A stretch of DNA of 64,000 nucleotides from DATAEG01 sp963703085. GTDB taxonomy: Bacteria > Actinomycetota > Actinomycetes > Mycobacteriales > Jatrophihabitantaceae. The translations under genes were made by a program, and so were the position numbers. Shown here one piece after another: positions 8,542 through 17,276 of the stretch. The notes below the pieces were generated by a model. It ran no database searches and was not told the DNA's origin. It worked only from the letters and a program-made list of their open reading frames with translations. The stretch covers positions 1,240,001-1,304,000 of the forward strand of contig OY969789.1 of NCBI GenBank assembly GCA_963703085.1, read 5' to 3'. Within the stretch, counting starts at the first letter, position 1. Each line of letters opens with the position of its first letter.

Positions 8542-8992
8542 GGGGCTGCTCCTCGTCCTCGTCGATGACGTGCACCGCAGCCTCTTCGGCACTGGACCCG
8601 AAGCCTGCCGGGCCGACGTCCGCGGCCACTTCGTCGGACTCCTCGTCGCTGTGCGCGCCCTCATCGGGTGCCACCAGCCGCCCGGCCCGCGGGTCGGCGT
8701 CCTCGTCTGCGGTGTCCTCGCTCAGCTCGTCGCCGGCGAGCTCTTCGGCACCGACGTCGGGCTCCTCCTCGGCCAGTTTCTGGTCGAGCGACTCACCCTC
8801 GAGCTGCTCCTCCTCGGTGGTGCCGAAGCGGGTGGCCTTGGGCTCGTAGTCCGGCGGCGAGTAGTCGGTCTCGGCGTCCTCGTCCGGCGCCTGCCCGGAC
8901 AGGGTGTCCTCGGCTTCCGTGGTGTAGGTCTGGTCGTCGTCGGGGTCGCTGCCGGCCTCATACACGTCGTCGCCGAAGCTCGAATCAGTCAT
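8534..8992 (-). CDS. DUF5709-like acidic protein
   Basis: About 152 aa, extremely acidic (runs such as GSDPDDDQTY, TTEEEQLEGESLDQKLAEEEPD, DEDEEQPLT) and low complexity, with no membrane segment or signal peptide. The SLDQKLAEEEPDV core and the later GRLVAPDEGA and DEVAADVG motifs are the pattern seen in the actinobacterial DUF5709 family, whose function is unknown. ATG 8992 is chosen; a TTG four codons upstream (9004) is an alternative. Tail-to-tail overlap of 8 bp with the kinase gene. Confidence 0.8.
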   Translation of the reverse strand: MTDSSFGDDVYEAGSDPDDDQTYTTEAEDTLSGQAPDEDAETDYSPPDYEPKATRFGTTEEEQLEGESLDQKLAEEEPDVGAEELAGDELSEDTADEDADPRAGRLVAPDEGAHSDEESDEVAADVGPAGFGSSAEEAAVHVIDEDEEQPLT

Positions 8993-9021
8993 GGCTCTAC
9001 TCAATCACGACAGCGACGCGG

Positions 9022-9372
9022 CTAGGTCGTCGGGCGGCTGGTGATTCTCTCGATGGCGGCGGCGCGCTGTCCGGCCAGCGAGGCCATCTCCTCGGCCCGG
9101 GTCCGGACGTGCTCGGCATCGGCCGCGTGCGAGAAGACCATCGCCCAGCCTCCCTCGCCTTCCAGCGCCGGCACCCGCTCGACGAGCTGGGCATGCGCGA
9201 CCCGATGCGTGCCCAGGAATTCGAACTCGGCGTTGACCACTGCCACGCTCACATGTTCGGCGGGCAACCCCATGACGGAGTTGGCAATGGCCTCCGCGTG
9301 CGCGCCGAATACGACAGCTGCTCGCTGGGTCAGCTTGGCTCGTTCCAGCGCTTCCGGTGAGAGATCGGGCAC
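9022..9372 (-). CDS. Hypothetical protein, 116 aa
   Basis: Reads MPDLSPEALERAKLTQRA..., a soluble alpha/beta-looking protein with a helical C-terminus (AEHVRTRAEEMASLAGQRAA). Codon usage matches its neighbours and the frame is clean. It sits upstream of the DUF5709 gene on the same strand (29 bp between stop and start), so the two may be cotranscribed. I do not recognise the family; the embedded GTHRVAHAQLVERVPALEGEGGW gives no motif I can name. Confidence 0.6.
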   Translation of the reverse strand: MPDLSPEALERAKLTQRAAVVFGAHAEAIANSVMGLPAEHVSVAVVNAEFEFLGTHRVAHAQLVERVPALEGEGGWAMVFSHAADAEHVRTRAEEMASLAGQRAAAIERITSRPTT

Positions 9373-9477
9373 GCCGGCAAGCTTACTTTCGTCGCTCCAG
9401 GCGCGCCCGCACCGGCGTGATGATCGTGAGGGCGTCGGTCAGCACCCGGTGACGCCTGGAGCTGAGTGTCGCGCAGG

Positions 9478-10817
9478 TCAGAAGGGTGGCGGGTCGGGAT
9501 CGTCGGTTGACTCGGCCGGGCCGGCAGGCCGGGTCGGCTCGGGCTCGACCGTGGTCGGTAGCGGACTTGGTTTGGTGCGGTAGGTGTGGCCGGTGGGGCT
9601 GGTCCAGACCGTTGACCCGTCGGGCTGTCGTTGCGGTTGCCAGTGGGCGAGGTGTTTGCAGCGGTGATGCCGCCGACATAAGGGGTGCAGGTTGCCTGGG
9701 CAGGTGGCTCCGCCGTCGCTGGCCGCCTTCAGGTGGTCCAGGTCGCAGGCGACGGCGGGGCGGGTGCAGGAGGCGAAGGTGCAGGTTTGGTCGCGGGCGA
9801 TGATGAACGCTGCTAGGCGGGCCGGTGGCCGATACGTCCTACTGCCGTAGTCCAGCAGCCGGCCGTGAGTCGTCGGTGAGCAACCGCCGCCACGTGCCGG
9901 TGTCGTCTTTCGCGATGCGTCGGGCCATCGGCGGCGGGGATCGGGCCGTACCCGGCCAACTCACCGGGTTGTTCGTCCAGGCCGAGCAGGGTCGATGGCG
10001 GCGACGGTGAGTTGCACCGCCGGCCGCGCCCCATGCCGACGCGTCAGGGCCGGGTCGGTCAGCGCGGAGTCGGCCAGGGTGACCAGCGCATCCGCGCGAC
10101 GCTGATCCGCCGACCGGCTGTCCCCGCCGTTGCCGAAGATGGTCTCGCAGGCGATCGCGTCGATCGCGGTCAGCACCGTGGCCGCGCCGTCCGCCGGGAG
10201 GTAGGCCCACAGCTGGGCCATGCCGTGCAGGTCGGGGGTGAGCACCACCCGCCGCTGCTCCACCGCATCGGCATGCCGCTCCGCCTCACCCTTGGGATCC
10301 AGCAGCCAGCACCGCCCGCGCGACGAGCGCTGCGGAACTGGCTGACCGTCTGCTCCCCGCCGCGCTCCAGCACCCGCTCCTCGACCGCCCGGGCCACATC
10401 CGCGATCGAGGCTGCATGACGGCCGACGCGAGCAGCTCGGCGTGCCGGGCGGTGATGTCCCCGGCCCGCAACGCCGCCAACGTCTTCCGCAGCGTGGTGG
10501 TGAGCAGCTCCGCCCGGTGCACGTGGGTCGCGGCGGTGGCCGGCGCGATGCGCAGGACCGCGGCGATCTCCTGGATCGACCACTTCTCGTTGCTCGGGTC
10601 GTCCCGGGAGATGGCGGCGAACAGCTCGATCTGCCGGGCCGCGTCGAACCCGGCTTGCCGGCGCAGCACCACCAGCAGATCGACTCGACCGATATCCGAC
10701 AGACTCGAGAGTTTCGCGAACTGGGCGGCGTGCACCGAATCCGGGCGTCGGCGCCAGCTCCGCCAGTGCGGCGATGGAGTCGTCGGGGAGGGTCAGCACA
10801 TCCACCGGCGACGGCAC
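9478..10817 (-). pseudogene. DUF222 / HNH endonuclease (13E12 repeat family), broken by multiple frameshifts
   Basis: Reading the minus strand from a GTG at 10817 (preceded by GAGGGG), DUF222 segments appear in changing frames: VLTLPDDSIAALAELAPTP, then (shift near 10740) AAQFAKLSSLSDIGRVDLL through TARHAELLASAV, then (shift near 10415) ARAVEERVLERGGEQTVSQF, then (near 10325) ERHADAVEQRRVVLTPDLHG and TVLTAIDAIA, then shifts near 9995, 9935 and 9860, and finally the HNH core ACDLDHLKAASDGG ... CRRHHRCKHLAHWQPQ to a TGA at 9478. At least six frame changes in about 1 kb, yet the residue-level family signature is well kept. No other copy is in the window. The gene is inactive as written, unless the indels are assembly errors. 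Confidence 0.8.
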
Positions 10818-10955
10818 ATACCCCTCGCCACTAGTCGCTGTTGCTCCCCGTCGTGCATGACCCAATTTTAGATGCCGAGGCACCGACAATTTCGGGCTAT
10901 CCACAGACCCAATCTCGAAAGAGTTTTCCCTTACCGCATAAGGCAAAACGCCAGT

Positions 10956-11126
10956 CTCGCAACGCAACAGATGACCGCAGGACCGAAGCGAAAACCGCAA
11001 CCCGACAGCGCAACCAGAAGCCCCTCGCATCCGTCGCTGCCGCAGTAAACCGAACCACGCCGAAACTGCACCCGATAGCGCGAACCAAACAGCCACGCAT
11101 CCGTCGCTGCCGCAGTAAACCGAACC
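10956..11126. repeat. Tandem 70-bp-period repeats in intergenic DNA
   Basis: A 31-bp exact block (starts CGCATCCGTCGCTGCCGCAG) occurs at 11026-11056 and 11096-11126, 70 bp apart, with similar flanks; a third, diverged copy precedes it at about 10956-11025. The block lies in the roughly 340-bp gap between the HNH pseudogene start and the lpdA stop. That gap (10818-11162) is lower in GC than its surroundings and has no convincing gene. Confidence 0.75.
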
Positions 11127-11162
11127 GAGCGGGAACCGCACCCCACGCCAACAACCAGGAAT

Positions 11163-12581
11163 TCAATCCAAATCGTCGTGCGTCATCAGCCGGCGCGCGG
11201 CCTCGGTGACCGATCCGGACAGCGACGGATACACCGAGAAGGTCGCGGCTACCTCGTTGACGGTCAAACCGCGCTGCACCGCCAACGTCACCGGCAGGAT
11301 CAGCTCCGACGCCTGCTGCGCGACGACCACGCCGCCGACCACCACGCCGGTCGCCGGGCGGCAGAAGATCTTCACGAAACCGTCGGTCTGGCCCTGCATC
11401 TTTGCGCGTGGATTGGTCGCGATGGGCAGCATCACCGAGCGGGCCGGAACCTCACCGGATGCCACCGCGGAGGCGCTCACCCCTACCGTGGCAATCTCCG
11501 GATGCGTGAAGACCGTCGCCGCGACCGTCTTGAGCCGCAGCGGCGCGACCGCCTCACCCAGCGCGTGCCACATCGCGATGCGCCCCTGCATCGCCGCCAC
11601 CGAGGCGAGCAGCAGCAACCCGGTGCAGTCGCCGGCCGCATAGATTCCCGCCGCGCCGGTGCGCGAGACCCGGTCCACCGCGACATAGCCGCGCTCGTCC
11701 ACCGTGATTCCTACGTTCGCCAAGCCGAGGTCGGCCGTTGCCGGTACCGAGCCGACGCAGATCAGAGCGTGCGAGCCGCGCACCGTCCGGCCGTCGACGA
11801 GCTCGACCTCGACCCCGGATGAACCGTCGCGCCGGACGGAGGCCGCGCGGGCCCGCTTCATCAGCCTTCCGCCACGCGTGGTGAACACGTTCTCGATCAC
11901 CTCGGCAGCGTCGGCGTCCTCCCCGGGCAGCACCCGATCTCGACTCGACACAAGGGTGACCGGGACGCCCAGCTCGCTGTAACCGCTGGCGAACTCGGCG
12001 CCGGTCACCCCGGAGCCGATGACGACCAGGTGTTCCGGCAGCTCGGTGAGGTCGTAGAGCTGCCGCCACGAGAGGATGCGGTCTCCGTCAGCAGGGCTAC
12101 CGGTCAGCTCGCGCGGTGTGCCGCCGGTGGCAATCAGCACGACATCCGCCTCGACCTGGTCGGTCACCGAGCCGGACGCGTCGAGGACGTCGATGAGCCG
12201 GGCCCGGGCCGGTTGTGACTCGGCGAACCGACCGGTGCCGGAGTGGATGGTGACGCCGTCGCGTAGCAGCCGGGCCTCGATATCACTCGACTGCTTCGCG
12301 GCCAGCGTCTTGATCCGCTGGTTCATCGCGGACATGTCGACGGTGACCGCGCCGGCGTCCTGGGTGCGCAAGCCGAGCGCGGACGCGTCGCGGAACGACG
12401 TCACAGCGTCGCTGGTCGCGATCAGCGACTTGCTCGGCACGCAGTCGAAGAGCACACAAGCGCCGCCGGGGCCGTCACGGTCGATGACCGTGACCTCGCC
12501 GCCGAGTTGGGCGGCCACCAGGGCAGCCTCGTAACCGGCCGGGCCGCCGCCGAGTATCGCGATGCGCGTCACGGCAGCCAT
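11163..12581 (-). CDS. lpdA: NAD(P)H-quinone / dihydrolipoamide-dehydrogenase-like flavoprotein (LpdA)
   Basis: 472 aa, closely resembling mycobacterial LpdA (Rv3303c), a pyridine-nucleotide disulfide oxidoreductase family flavoprotein that reduces quinones rather than lipoamide. FAD-binding ILGGGPAGYEAALVA at the N-terminus, NAD-binding VVIGSGVTGAEFASG mid-protein, and FAD motif GIYAAGDCTG; C-terminal dimer domain ends YPSLSGSVTEAARRLM. As in LpdA the C-terminal His-Glu dyad of true Lpd is absent (YPSLSG in place of HPTLSE). Unusually, a CX4C pair (Cys42, Cys47; GGACVLFDCVPSK) is present with the exact spacing of the redox disulfide, whereas the M. tuberculosis protein, from memory, has only one cysteine there. 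ATG 12581 is used; GTG 12572 is an equally good start. Confidence 0.9.
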   Translation of the reverse strand: MAAVTRIAILGGGPAGYEAALVAAQLGGEVTVIDRDGPGGACVLFDCVPSKSLIATSDAVTSFRDASALGLRTQDAGAVTVDMSAMNQRIKTLAAKQSSDIEARLLRDGVTIHSGTGRFAESQPARARLIDVLDASGSVTDQVEADVVLIATGGTPRELTGSPADGDRILSWRQLYDLTELPEHLVVIGSGVTGAEFASGYSELGVPVTLVSSRDRVLPGEDADAAEVIENVFTTRGGRLMKRARAASVRRDGSSGVEVELVDGRTVRGSHALICVGSVPATADLGLANVGITVDERGYVAVDRVSRTGAAGIYAAGDCTGLLLLASVAAMQGRIAMWHALGEAVAPLRLKTVAATVFTHPEIATVGVSASAVASGEVPARSVMLPIATNPRAKMQGQTDGFVKIFCRPATGVVVGGVVVAQQASELILPVTLAVQRGLTVNEVAATFSVYPSLSGSVTEAARRLMTHDDLD

Positions 12582-12767
12582 TCTCGCCGACCGAGCATGC
12601 ACCGCGTGCACAGGGTTGTTTCGACCGGCCGGCGGTGATCGCCGGAGCACCGCGGCGGCGTGCGGCTCGGCGCGGGCATCCATCTGCGCGGGCCGAGGAC
12701 TGCCGCGCCGGACGTTTCGGCGATATGGTCTAGACCACTCCTGTCATCCCCCCACGAGGAGCCTGCC

Positions 12768-14354
12768 GTGCACATCTCCCTGCATCGTCCCCGCGCTCGT
12801 CTCGCACTCGTCCTGCTCGGTATCGCCATCCTGGTTCTCGCCCTGGCCACCACCAGACGCGGACCGACGGCCGGCGCCGGTCCGTCGAACTCGGTGCAGA
12901 CGCTGGGCGCCGACCTCGACGCGATCCTCGCCGACCCGAGCATGTCCGGCTCGTCGGAGTCGGTCACCGTCACCGAAGCTGACGGCACCGTGCTCTACAC
13001 GCACGACTCGGACCGGCGGCTGAACCCGGCATCGAACATGAAGCTGTTCACGTCTGCAGTGGCGCTCGACGTGCTCGGACCGAGCTTCCGGTTCAACACC
13101 GACGTCTCGGCGACCGGCACGCAATCGCACGGGGTACTGCGCGGCAATCTCTACCTGCGCGGCAAGGGCGATCCGACCTTGCTGGCCAGTGACTACGACG
13201 CGCTGGCCGCCCAGGTTGCCAAGTCCGGCGTGCACTTCGTGGCGGGCTCTCTGGTCGCCGACTCGACCTACTTCGACAACGATCCGCTCGGCACCGGCTG
13301 GGCCTGGGACGACGAGCCGTACTACTACTCGCAGCAGGCCAGCGCGTTGACCGTGTCGCCGAACACCGACTACGACAACGGCACCGTCATCGTCGACACC
13401 AGCCCGGGCAAGGTGGGTCGCCAGGCGACGCTGAAACTCGTTCCGCAAACCGGCTACGTCCGCCTGGTCAACGAGACCACCACGACGACCGGCACGACCG
13501 ACACCATCGACGTGGAGCGACAGCACGGTACGAACACCATTGTGGTCAGCGGATCGATCGGCACCGGGCATGACGTCGACGAAGAGTGGGCGACGGTGGA
13601 CAAGCCGGCCGGGTATGCCGCCGATGTGTTCCGGCGTGCGCTGGCCAAGCACGGGGTCGCCGTCCTGGGCCGGACCAGTTACGCGGCCACGCCCGCGGGC
13701 ACCCGCGAGCTGGCCACGCACAAGTCGATGACCCTTGCGGACATGTACATCCCGTTCCTGAAGTTGTCCAACAACGGTCACGCCGAGGTGCTCGCCAAGA
13801 CGCTTGGCAAGGTGGTGCAGGGCGAGGGCAGCTGGGACGCCGGCATACAGGTCATCGCCGACAAGGCCTCGTCCTACGGCGTGGACATGTCCGCGATCCG
13901 GCAGGTGGACGGCTCCGGGCTGTCCCGATTCGACCTGGTGCCCTCGGCGCAGATCGCCAAGCTGCTGGCTGCCGTACAGGGCAAGCCGTGGTTCACCACC
14001 TGGTACAACGCGCTGCCGATCGCCGGCAACCCGGATCGGATGGTGGGTGGCACGCTGGCGCATCGGCTGGCCGGTACCCCGGCGGCCGGCCTGCACGGCA
14101 AGACCGGCTCGCTGACCAGCGTCAGCGCGCTCTCCGGCTACGTCAGCGACGCCGACGGTGACCGGTTGATCTTCTCCGTGCTGCTGAACAACTTCCTCGA
14201 TGCCGACCCGACAGCGATCGAGGACCAGATCGCCATCCGGGTGGCGATGTACAGCACCAAGCCAGGTGCCGCGCACGGCGTGCCCAGTGCCCCGCACAAG
14301 CGGACACCGGCGCAGGTCGAGCACGACACCAAGGCGCGCCGCCAGCACCCCTGA
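12768..14354 (+). CDS. D-alanyl-D-alanine carboxypeptidase/endopeptidase, PBP4 (DacB/S13) type
   Basis: 528 aa, exported. Short cytoplasmic N-terminus then a hydrophobic anchor/signal (about residues 11-27). Class C penicillin-binding motifs: SxxK at Ser89-Lys92 (PASNMKLFT), SxN at Ser334-Asn336 (KLSNNGHAEV) and KTG at Lys445 (HGKTGSLTSVSAL), with the large insert between SxxK and SxN expected for S13 peptidases. Hydrolyses D-Ala-D-Ala and possibly cross-links in peptidoglycan outside the membrane. GTG 12768 follows a GAGGAG signal; a TATGGT -10 candidate lies at 12723-12728. It is the last + strand gene before a 60-bp nested palindrome and a convergent D-aminopeptidase operon. Confidence 0.92.
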   Translation: MHISLHRPRARLALVLLGIAILVLALATTRRGPTAGAGPSNSVQTLGADLDAILADPSMSGSSESVTVTEADGTVLYTHDSDRRLNPASNMKLFTSAVALDVLGPSFRFNTDVSATGTQSHGVLRGNLYLRGKGDPTLLASDYDALAAQVAKSGVHFVAGSLVADSTYFDNDPLGTGWAWDDEPYYYSQQASALTVSPNTDYDNGTVIVDTSPGKVGRQATLKLVPQTGYVRLVNETTTTTGTTDTIDVERQHGTNTIVVSGSIGTGHDVDEEWATVDKPAGYAADVFRRALAKHGVAVLGRTSYAATPAGTRELATHKSMTLADMYIPFLKLSNNGHAEVLAKTLGKVVQGEGSWDAGIQVIADKASSYGVDMSAIRQVDGSGLSRFDLVPSAQIAKLLAAVQGKPWFTTWYNALPIAGNPDRMVGGTLAHRLAGTPAAGLHGKTGSLTSVSALSGYVSDADGDRLIFSVLLNNFLDADPTAIEDQIAIRVAMYSTKPGAAHGVPSAPHKRTPAQVEHDTKARRQHP

Positions 14355-14358
14355 AAGA

Positions 14359-14418
14359 CCCGCGATGATCACGCGGAATGTGTCGCCATAGCGACGAAAA
14401 GTGCGTGATCATCGCGGG
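14359..14418. repeat. 60-bp nested palindrome, copy A (probable bidirectional terminator / REP-like element)
   Basis: Perfect 16-bp outer arms, CCCGCGATGATCACGC and its complement, enclose a 28-bp core that itself contains an inner hairpin GTCGC-CATA-GCGAC. It fills the 72-bp gap between two convergent genes. Same architecture as elements at 31849, 46907 and 47646. Confidence 0.9.
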
Positions 14419-14426
14419 AAGTGGGG

Positions 14427-15254
14427 TCAGCCGTAGTCGGGCTGAACGCTGCCGCCGGCGATGGCGGTGACGGCGCGGAAGCAGCGCGCCGCCTCCTTCA
14501 TGGTGGGTAGTTCGAAGGCGATGCGACGGGTGCCGGTCTGCTGCACACCGGGGATGCCGGTGACCAGGTTCACCGGCTGGGTGGCGTCGAACTCCAGCTC
14601 ATAACGGAACGGGCCGGAGGGCGCCGACACAGTCGGGACGTCGCTCAGCGATGCCGCCGCTGCGGCCCGGATCATCTGCGCAGTCCGGGCCGGCGGCAGG
14701 CAGATCGCGCTGTACCGGTCAACGCACTCCTTCACCGCGACGAGCTGCGCGCCCGGCGCGTAACGCTTGGCGTCCGCGCAGGTGAGATCGTCACCGGTCA
14801 CCAGCACGATGGGTACGCCGAACTCGGCGGCGACCTGCGCGTTCATGTACCCCTCGCTGCAGATCTCCCCGTTCAACCAGATACGAGTGATGGTGTTGCC
14901 TAGGTAGGTGTGCGAGAGGACGCCCTGCTCGCCAGCCGCCGCGTGGTATCCGACGAAGGCCATCACGTCGTAATTGCGATCGATGCCCTCCATCATCGAC
15001 CAGGGCTTGTGCCAGCCGATCAGCACCGACGCTCGCTCGTCGAGCTGATCGATCAGCAGATTGTGCTGACTCGCGTGCGACTCGTTGACGAGCACGTCGG
15101 TGGCACCGGCGGAGAAGTACCCGTCGATGGCGGCGTTGACGTCGCTCATGAACATCGCGCGGTGGTACTGCCAGCGCGGCGAGTCAGGCCGGACGTCGTC
15201 GGGGTAGGTGACGCCGGTGACGCCCTCCATATCGGCGGAGATGAGCACGCGCAT
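14427..15254 (-). CDS. dppA: M55 family D-aminopeptidase (DppA)
   Basis: 275 aa, zinc-dependent D-aminopeptidase that removes N-terminal D-amino acids (preferring D-Ala) from short peptides. The DppA zinc ligands are all visible at their classical positions: Asp8 and Glu10 (DMEGVTG), His60 (NESHASQ), His104 (VGYHAAAGEQG), a Glu near 134 (GEICSEGYMNA), plus the catalytic His115. No signal peptide, so cytoplasmic. It is the distal gene of the oligopeptide ABC operon (10 bp after the ATPase gene), an arrangement seen in Bacillus dpp, suggesting that imported peptides contain D-residues from peptidoglycan. Confidence 0.94.
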   Translation of the reverse strand: MRVLISADMEGVTGVTYPDDVRPDSPRWQYHRAMFMSDVNAAIDGYFSAGATDVLVNESHASQHNLLIDQLDERASVLIGWHKPWSMMEGIDRNYDVMAFVGYHAAAGEQGVLSHTYLGNTITRIWLNGEICSEGYMNAQVAAEFGVPIVLVTGDDLTCADAKRYAPGAQLVAVKECVDRYSAICLPPARTAQMIRAAAAASLSDVPTVSAPSGPFRYELEFDATQPVNLVTGIPGVQQTGTRRIAFELPTMKEAARCFRAVTAIAGGSVQPDYG

Positions 15255-15264
15255 GCAGTGATCC

Positions 15265-16305
15265 TCAGACTTTCTCTAGTTCGGTCTCGTCGGCCAGGTG
15301 GCAGGCAACCTGTCGCTGGCCGGCGCCGGCAGACGGGGCAAGTACATCCACCGGCTTGCTCGTGCAGAGCTCGTGGCGCGGATCGCCGTCGGGCAGGGCA
15401 GCCTTGCGCGGGCAACGGGGGTGGAACCGGCAGCCGCTCGGGATGTTCGTCGGGTCCGGCGGCTCCCCGCCGAGCAGGGTGCGGGCGCTGGCCCGGTTGC
15501 CGTCGGGCAGCACGTCGATCAACGCCCTGGTGTAGGGATGCTTCGGATCCTGCAACACTTCCTCGACCGTGCCGACCTCGACGATGCGGCCCAGGTACAT
15601 CACGGCGACCCGGTCGGCGATGTTCCAGGCCAGACCGAGGTCGTGGCTCACCACCAACGCCGACAACGACAGCTCGTCGCGCAATTGCAGGATGAGCTTG
15701 AGGATCTCGCCGCGGACCGAGGCGTCCAGTGATGCCACGGGTTCGTCGGCAACGATGATCGACGGCTCCAGCGCGAGCGCGCCGGCAATGACCACCCGCT
15801 GCTGCTGCCCACCGGAGAGCTCGTGCGGGTATCGGCCGACCAGTTGTGCCGGCGGCCGCAGCCCGGCCTGGGACAACGCCGAGTGCACCCGTTGGTCCAA
15901 CCCGGATCGCATGCCGTGCAACCGTGGGCCCTCGGCGACCGCGTCGTAGACATTTTGCCGCGGGTTGAGCGCACCGGCCGGATCCTGCAGCACCAGCTGC
16001 GCGTGCCGGCGGTAGCGCTTGAGCGCGGAGCCGGAGTAGCCGAGTTTGGTGCCGCGGTACCGCACCTCGCCGCCGGTCGGCTTGACCAGCCCGACCAGCG
16101 CCCGGGCCAGCGTGCTCTTCCCGCAGCCGGACTCCCCGATGAGCGCGACGATCTCGCCCTCGCCGACGGTCAGGTTCACGTCGTCGACGGCCCGCGCCGG
16201 GGCCCGGCCCCGCCGCGCCGGGTAGGTGACCTCGAGGCCGAGTGTCTCCAGGACGGGCGCCTGCGGATCAGCGTCATGCTCGCTCCGCAAGCCTCGCTCG
16301 GTCAC
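15265..16305 (-). CDS. Oligopeptide ABC transporter ATP-binding protein (OppF/DppF type)
   Basis: 346 aa cytoplasmic ATPase subunit. Walker A GESGCGKST, signature LSGGQQQRV, Walker B IIVADEP followed by the D-loop SLDAS, and switch His in VVSHD. The C-terminal oligopeptide-transporter extension has the cysteine-rich CRFHPRCPRK ... HELC region that can hold a 4Fe-4S cluster in this family. The GTG start overlaps the stop of the paired OppD gene (GTGA). OppD/OppF pairs energise di-/oligopeptide import with the two permeases encoded just upstream. Confidence 0.93.
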   Translation of the reverse strand: MTERGLRSEHDADPQAPVLETLGLEVTYPARRGRAPARAVDDVNLTVGEGEIVALIGESGCGKSTLARALVGLVKPTGGEVRYRGTKLGYSGSALKRYRRHAQLVLQDPAGALNPRQNVYDAVAEGPRLHGMRSGLDQRVHSALSQAGLRPPAQLVGRYPHELSGGQQQRVVIAGALALEPSIIVADEPVASLDASVRGEILKLILQLRDELSLSALVVSHDLGLAWNIADRVAVMYLGRIVEVGTVEEVLQDPKHPYTRALIDVLPDGNRASARTLLGGEPPDPTNIPSGCRFHPRCPRKAALPDGDPRHELCTSKPVDVLAPSAGAGQRQVACHLADETELEKV

Positions 16306-17273
16306 TTCTGCTCCTCCGGAAGCACGTGCACGCAGGCGGCTTGCCGATCAGGCCCGGCGTCCCACAGTTCGATGTTGCGCGTCTTGCACTGCTCCAACGA
16401 CACCGGGCAGCGCGGCTCGAACGCGCACCCGGCACCGACGCTGGCCGGGTCGGGCGGGTCACCGGGCAGCCCGGACGGTGCCCGGCGCGAGGCCAGATCG
16501 CCGATCTTCGGGAAGGCGCCGGCCAATGCCGTCGTGTAGGGGTGTTTCGGGTCGGCCATCAACTCCTTCGACGGGCCGATCTCCACCATCCGGCCGGCGT
16601 ACATGATGGCCAGCCGGTCGCAGACGTCGGCGAGCACCGACAGGTCGTGGCTGATCATGATCATGCTGATCTGCGAATCGCGAACGAGGTCGGTGAGCAA
16701 CTGCAGGATCTGCGCCTGCACGATGACGTCGAGTGCGGTCGTCGGCTCGTCGGCGATGATCAGGTTCGGGCGGCAGGCCAACGCCATGGCAATCATGACC
16801 CGCTGGCGCTGCCCGCCGGAGAGTTCGTGCGGGTACGCGTTCTGCCGCCGGGACGGCACGCCCACGCTGTCCAGCAACTCCGCAGTGCGCACCCGCGCTT
16901 CGCGGGCACCGACCTTCTCGTGCAGCAGGATGGGCTCGCGGATCTGCTCACCGATCGTGCGTACCGGGTTCAGCGCGCTCATCGCACCCTGGAAGACCAC
17001 CGACATCTCCGCCCAGCGCACAGCCCGCAGCTTTCCCCAGCCGAGCGTCAGGACGTCTTGGTCCTGGAAGCGCACCTCGCCGGTGATCTTCGCCGAATCC
17101 GGCAGCAACCGCAGCAGGCTCAGCGCCACCGTCGACTTGCCTGACCCGGACTCGCCCGCGACACCCAACGTCTGTCCCGGCTGCAGCGCGAACCCCACGC
17201 CGCGGACCGCCGGCACCTCGCGAGCGCCACTGCGATAGGTGATGGCGAGGTCCTTGACCTCCAGCAGAGTCAT
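16302..17273 (-). CDS. Oligopeptide ABC transporter ATP-binding protein (OppD/DppD type)
   Basis: 323 aa. Walker A GESGSGKST, signature LSGGQRQRV, Walker B LIIADEPTTALDV, switch His MISHD, and the oligopeptide-family C-terminal cluster CAFEPRCPVSLEQC ending in a VHVLPEEQK tail. Pairs with the OppF-type gene immediately downstream (4-bp overlap). Starts MTLLEVKDLAITY, directly into the first NBD strand, 3 bp after the stop of the substrate-binding protein gene. Confidence 0.93.
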   Translation of the reverse strand: MTLLEVKDLAITYRSGAREVPAVRGVGFALQPGQTLGVAGESGSGKSTVALSLLRLLPDSAKITGEVRFQDQDVLTLGWGKLRAVRWAEMSVVFQGAMSALNPVRTIGEQIREPILLHEKVGAREARVRTAELLDSVGVPSRRQNAYPHELSGGQRQRVMIAMALACRPNLIIADEPTTALDVIVQAQILQLLTDLVRDSQISMIMISHDLSVLADVCDRLAIMYAGRMVEIGPSKELMADPKHPYTTALAGAFPKIGDLASRRAPSGLPGDPPDPASVGAGCAFEPRCPVSLEQCKTRNIELWDAGPDRQAACVHVLPEEQK

Positions 17274-17276
17274 CGG

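Noticed and set aside
9394..9462. 10-bp inverted repeat GCTCCAGGCG / CGCCTGGAGC with a 49-bp loop downstream of the HNH pseudogene
   Set aside because: Long loop and no accompanying transposase or duplication; could arise by chance in 70% GC DNA.
10956..11126. 70-bp repeats considered as CRISPR or as coding repeats
   Set aside because: Only two good copies, flanks also repeat (no unique spacers), and translated frames carry stops or no recognisable protein.
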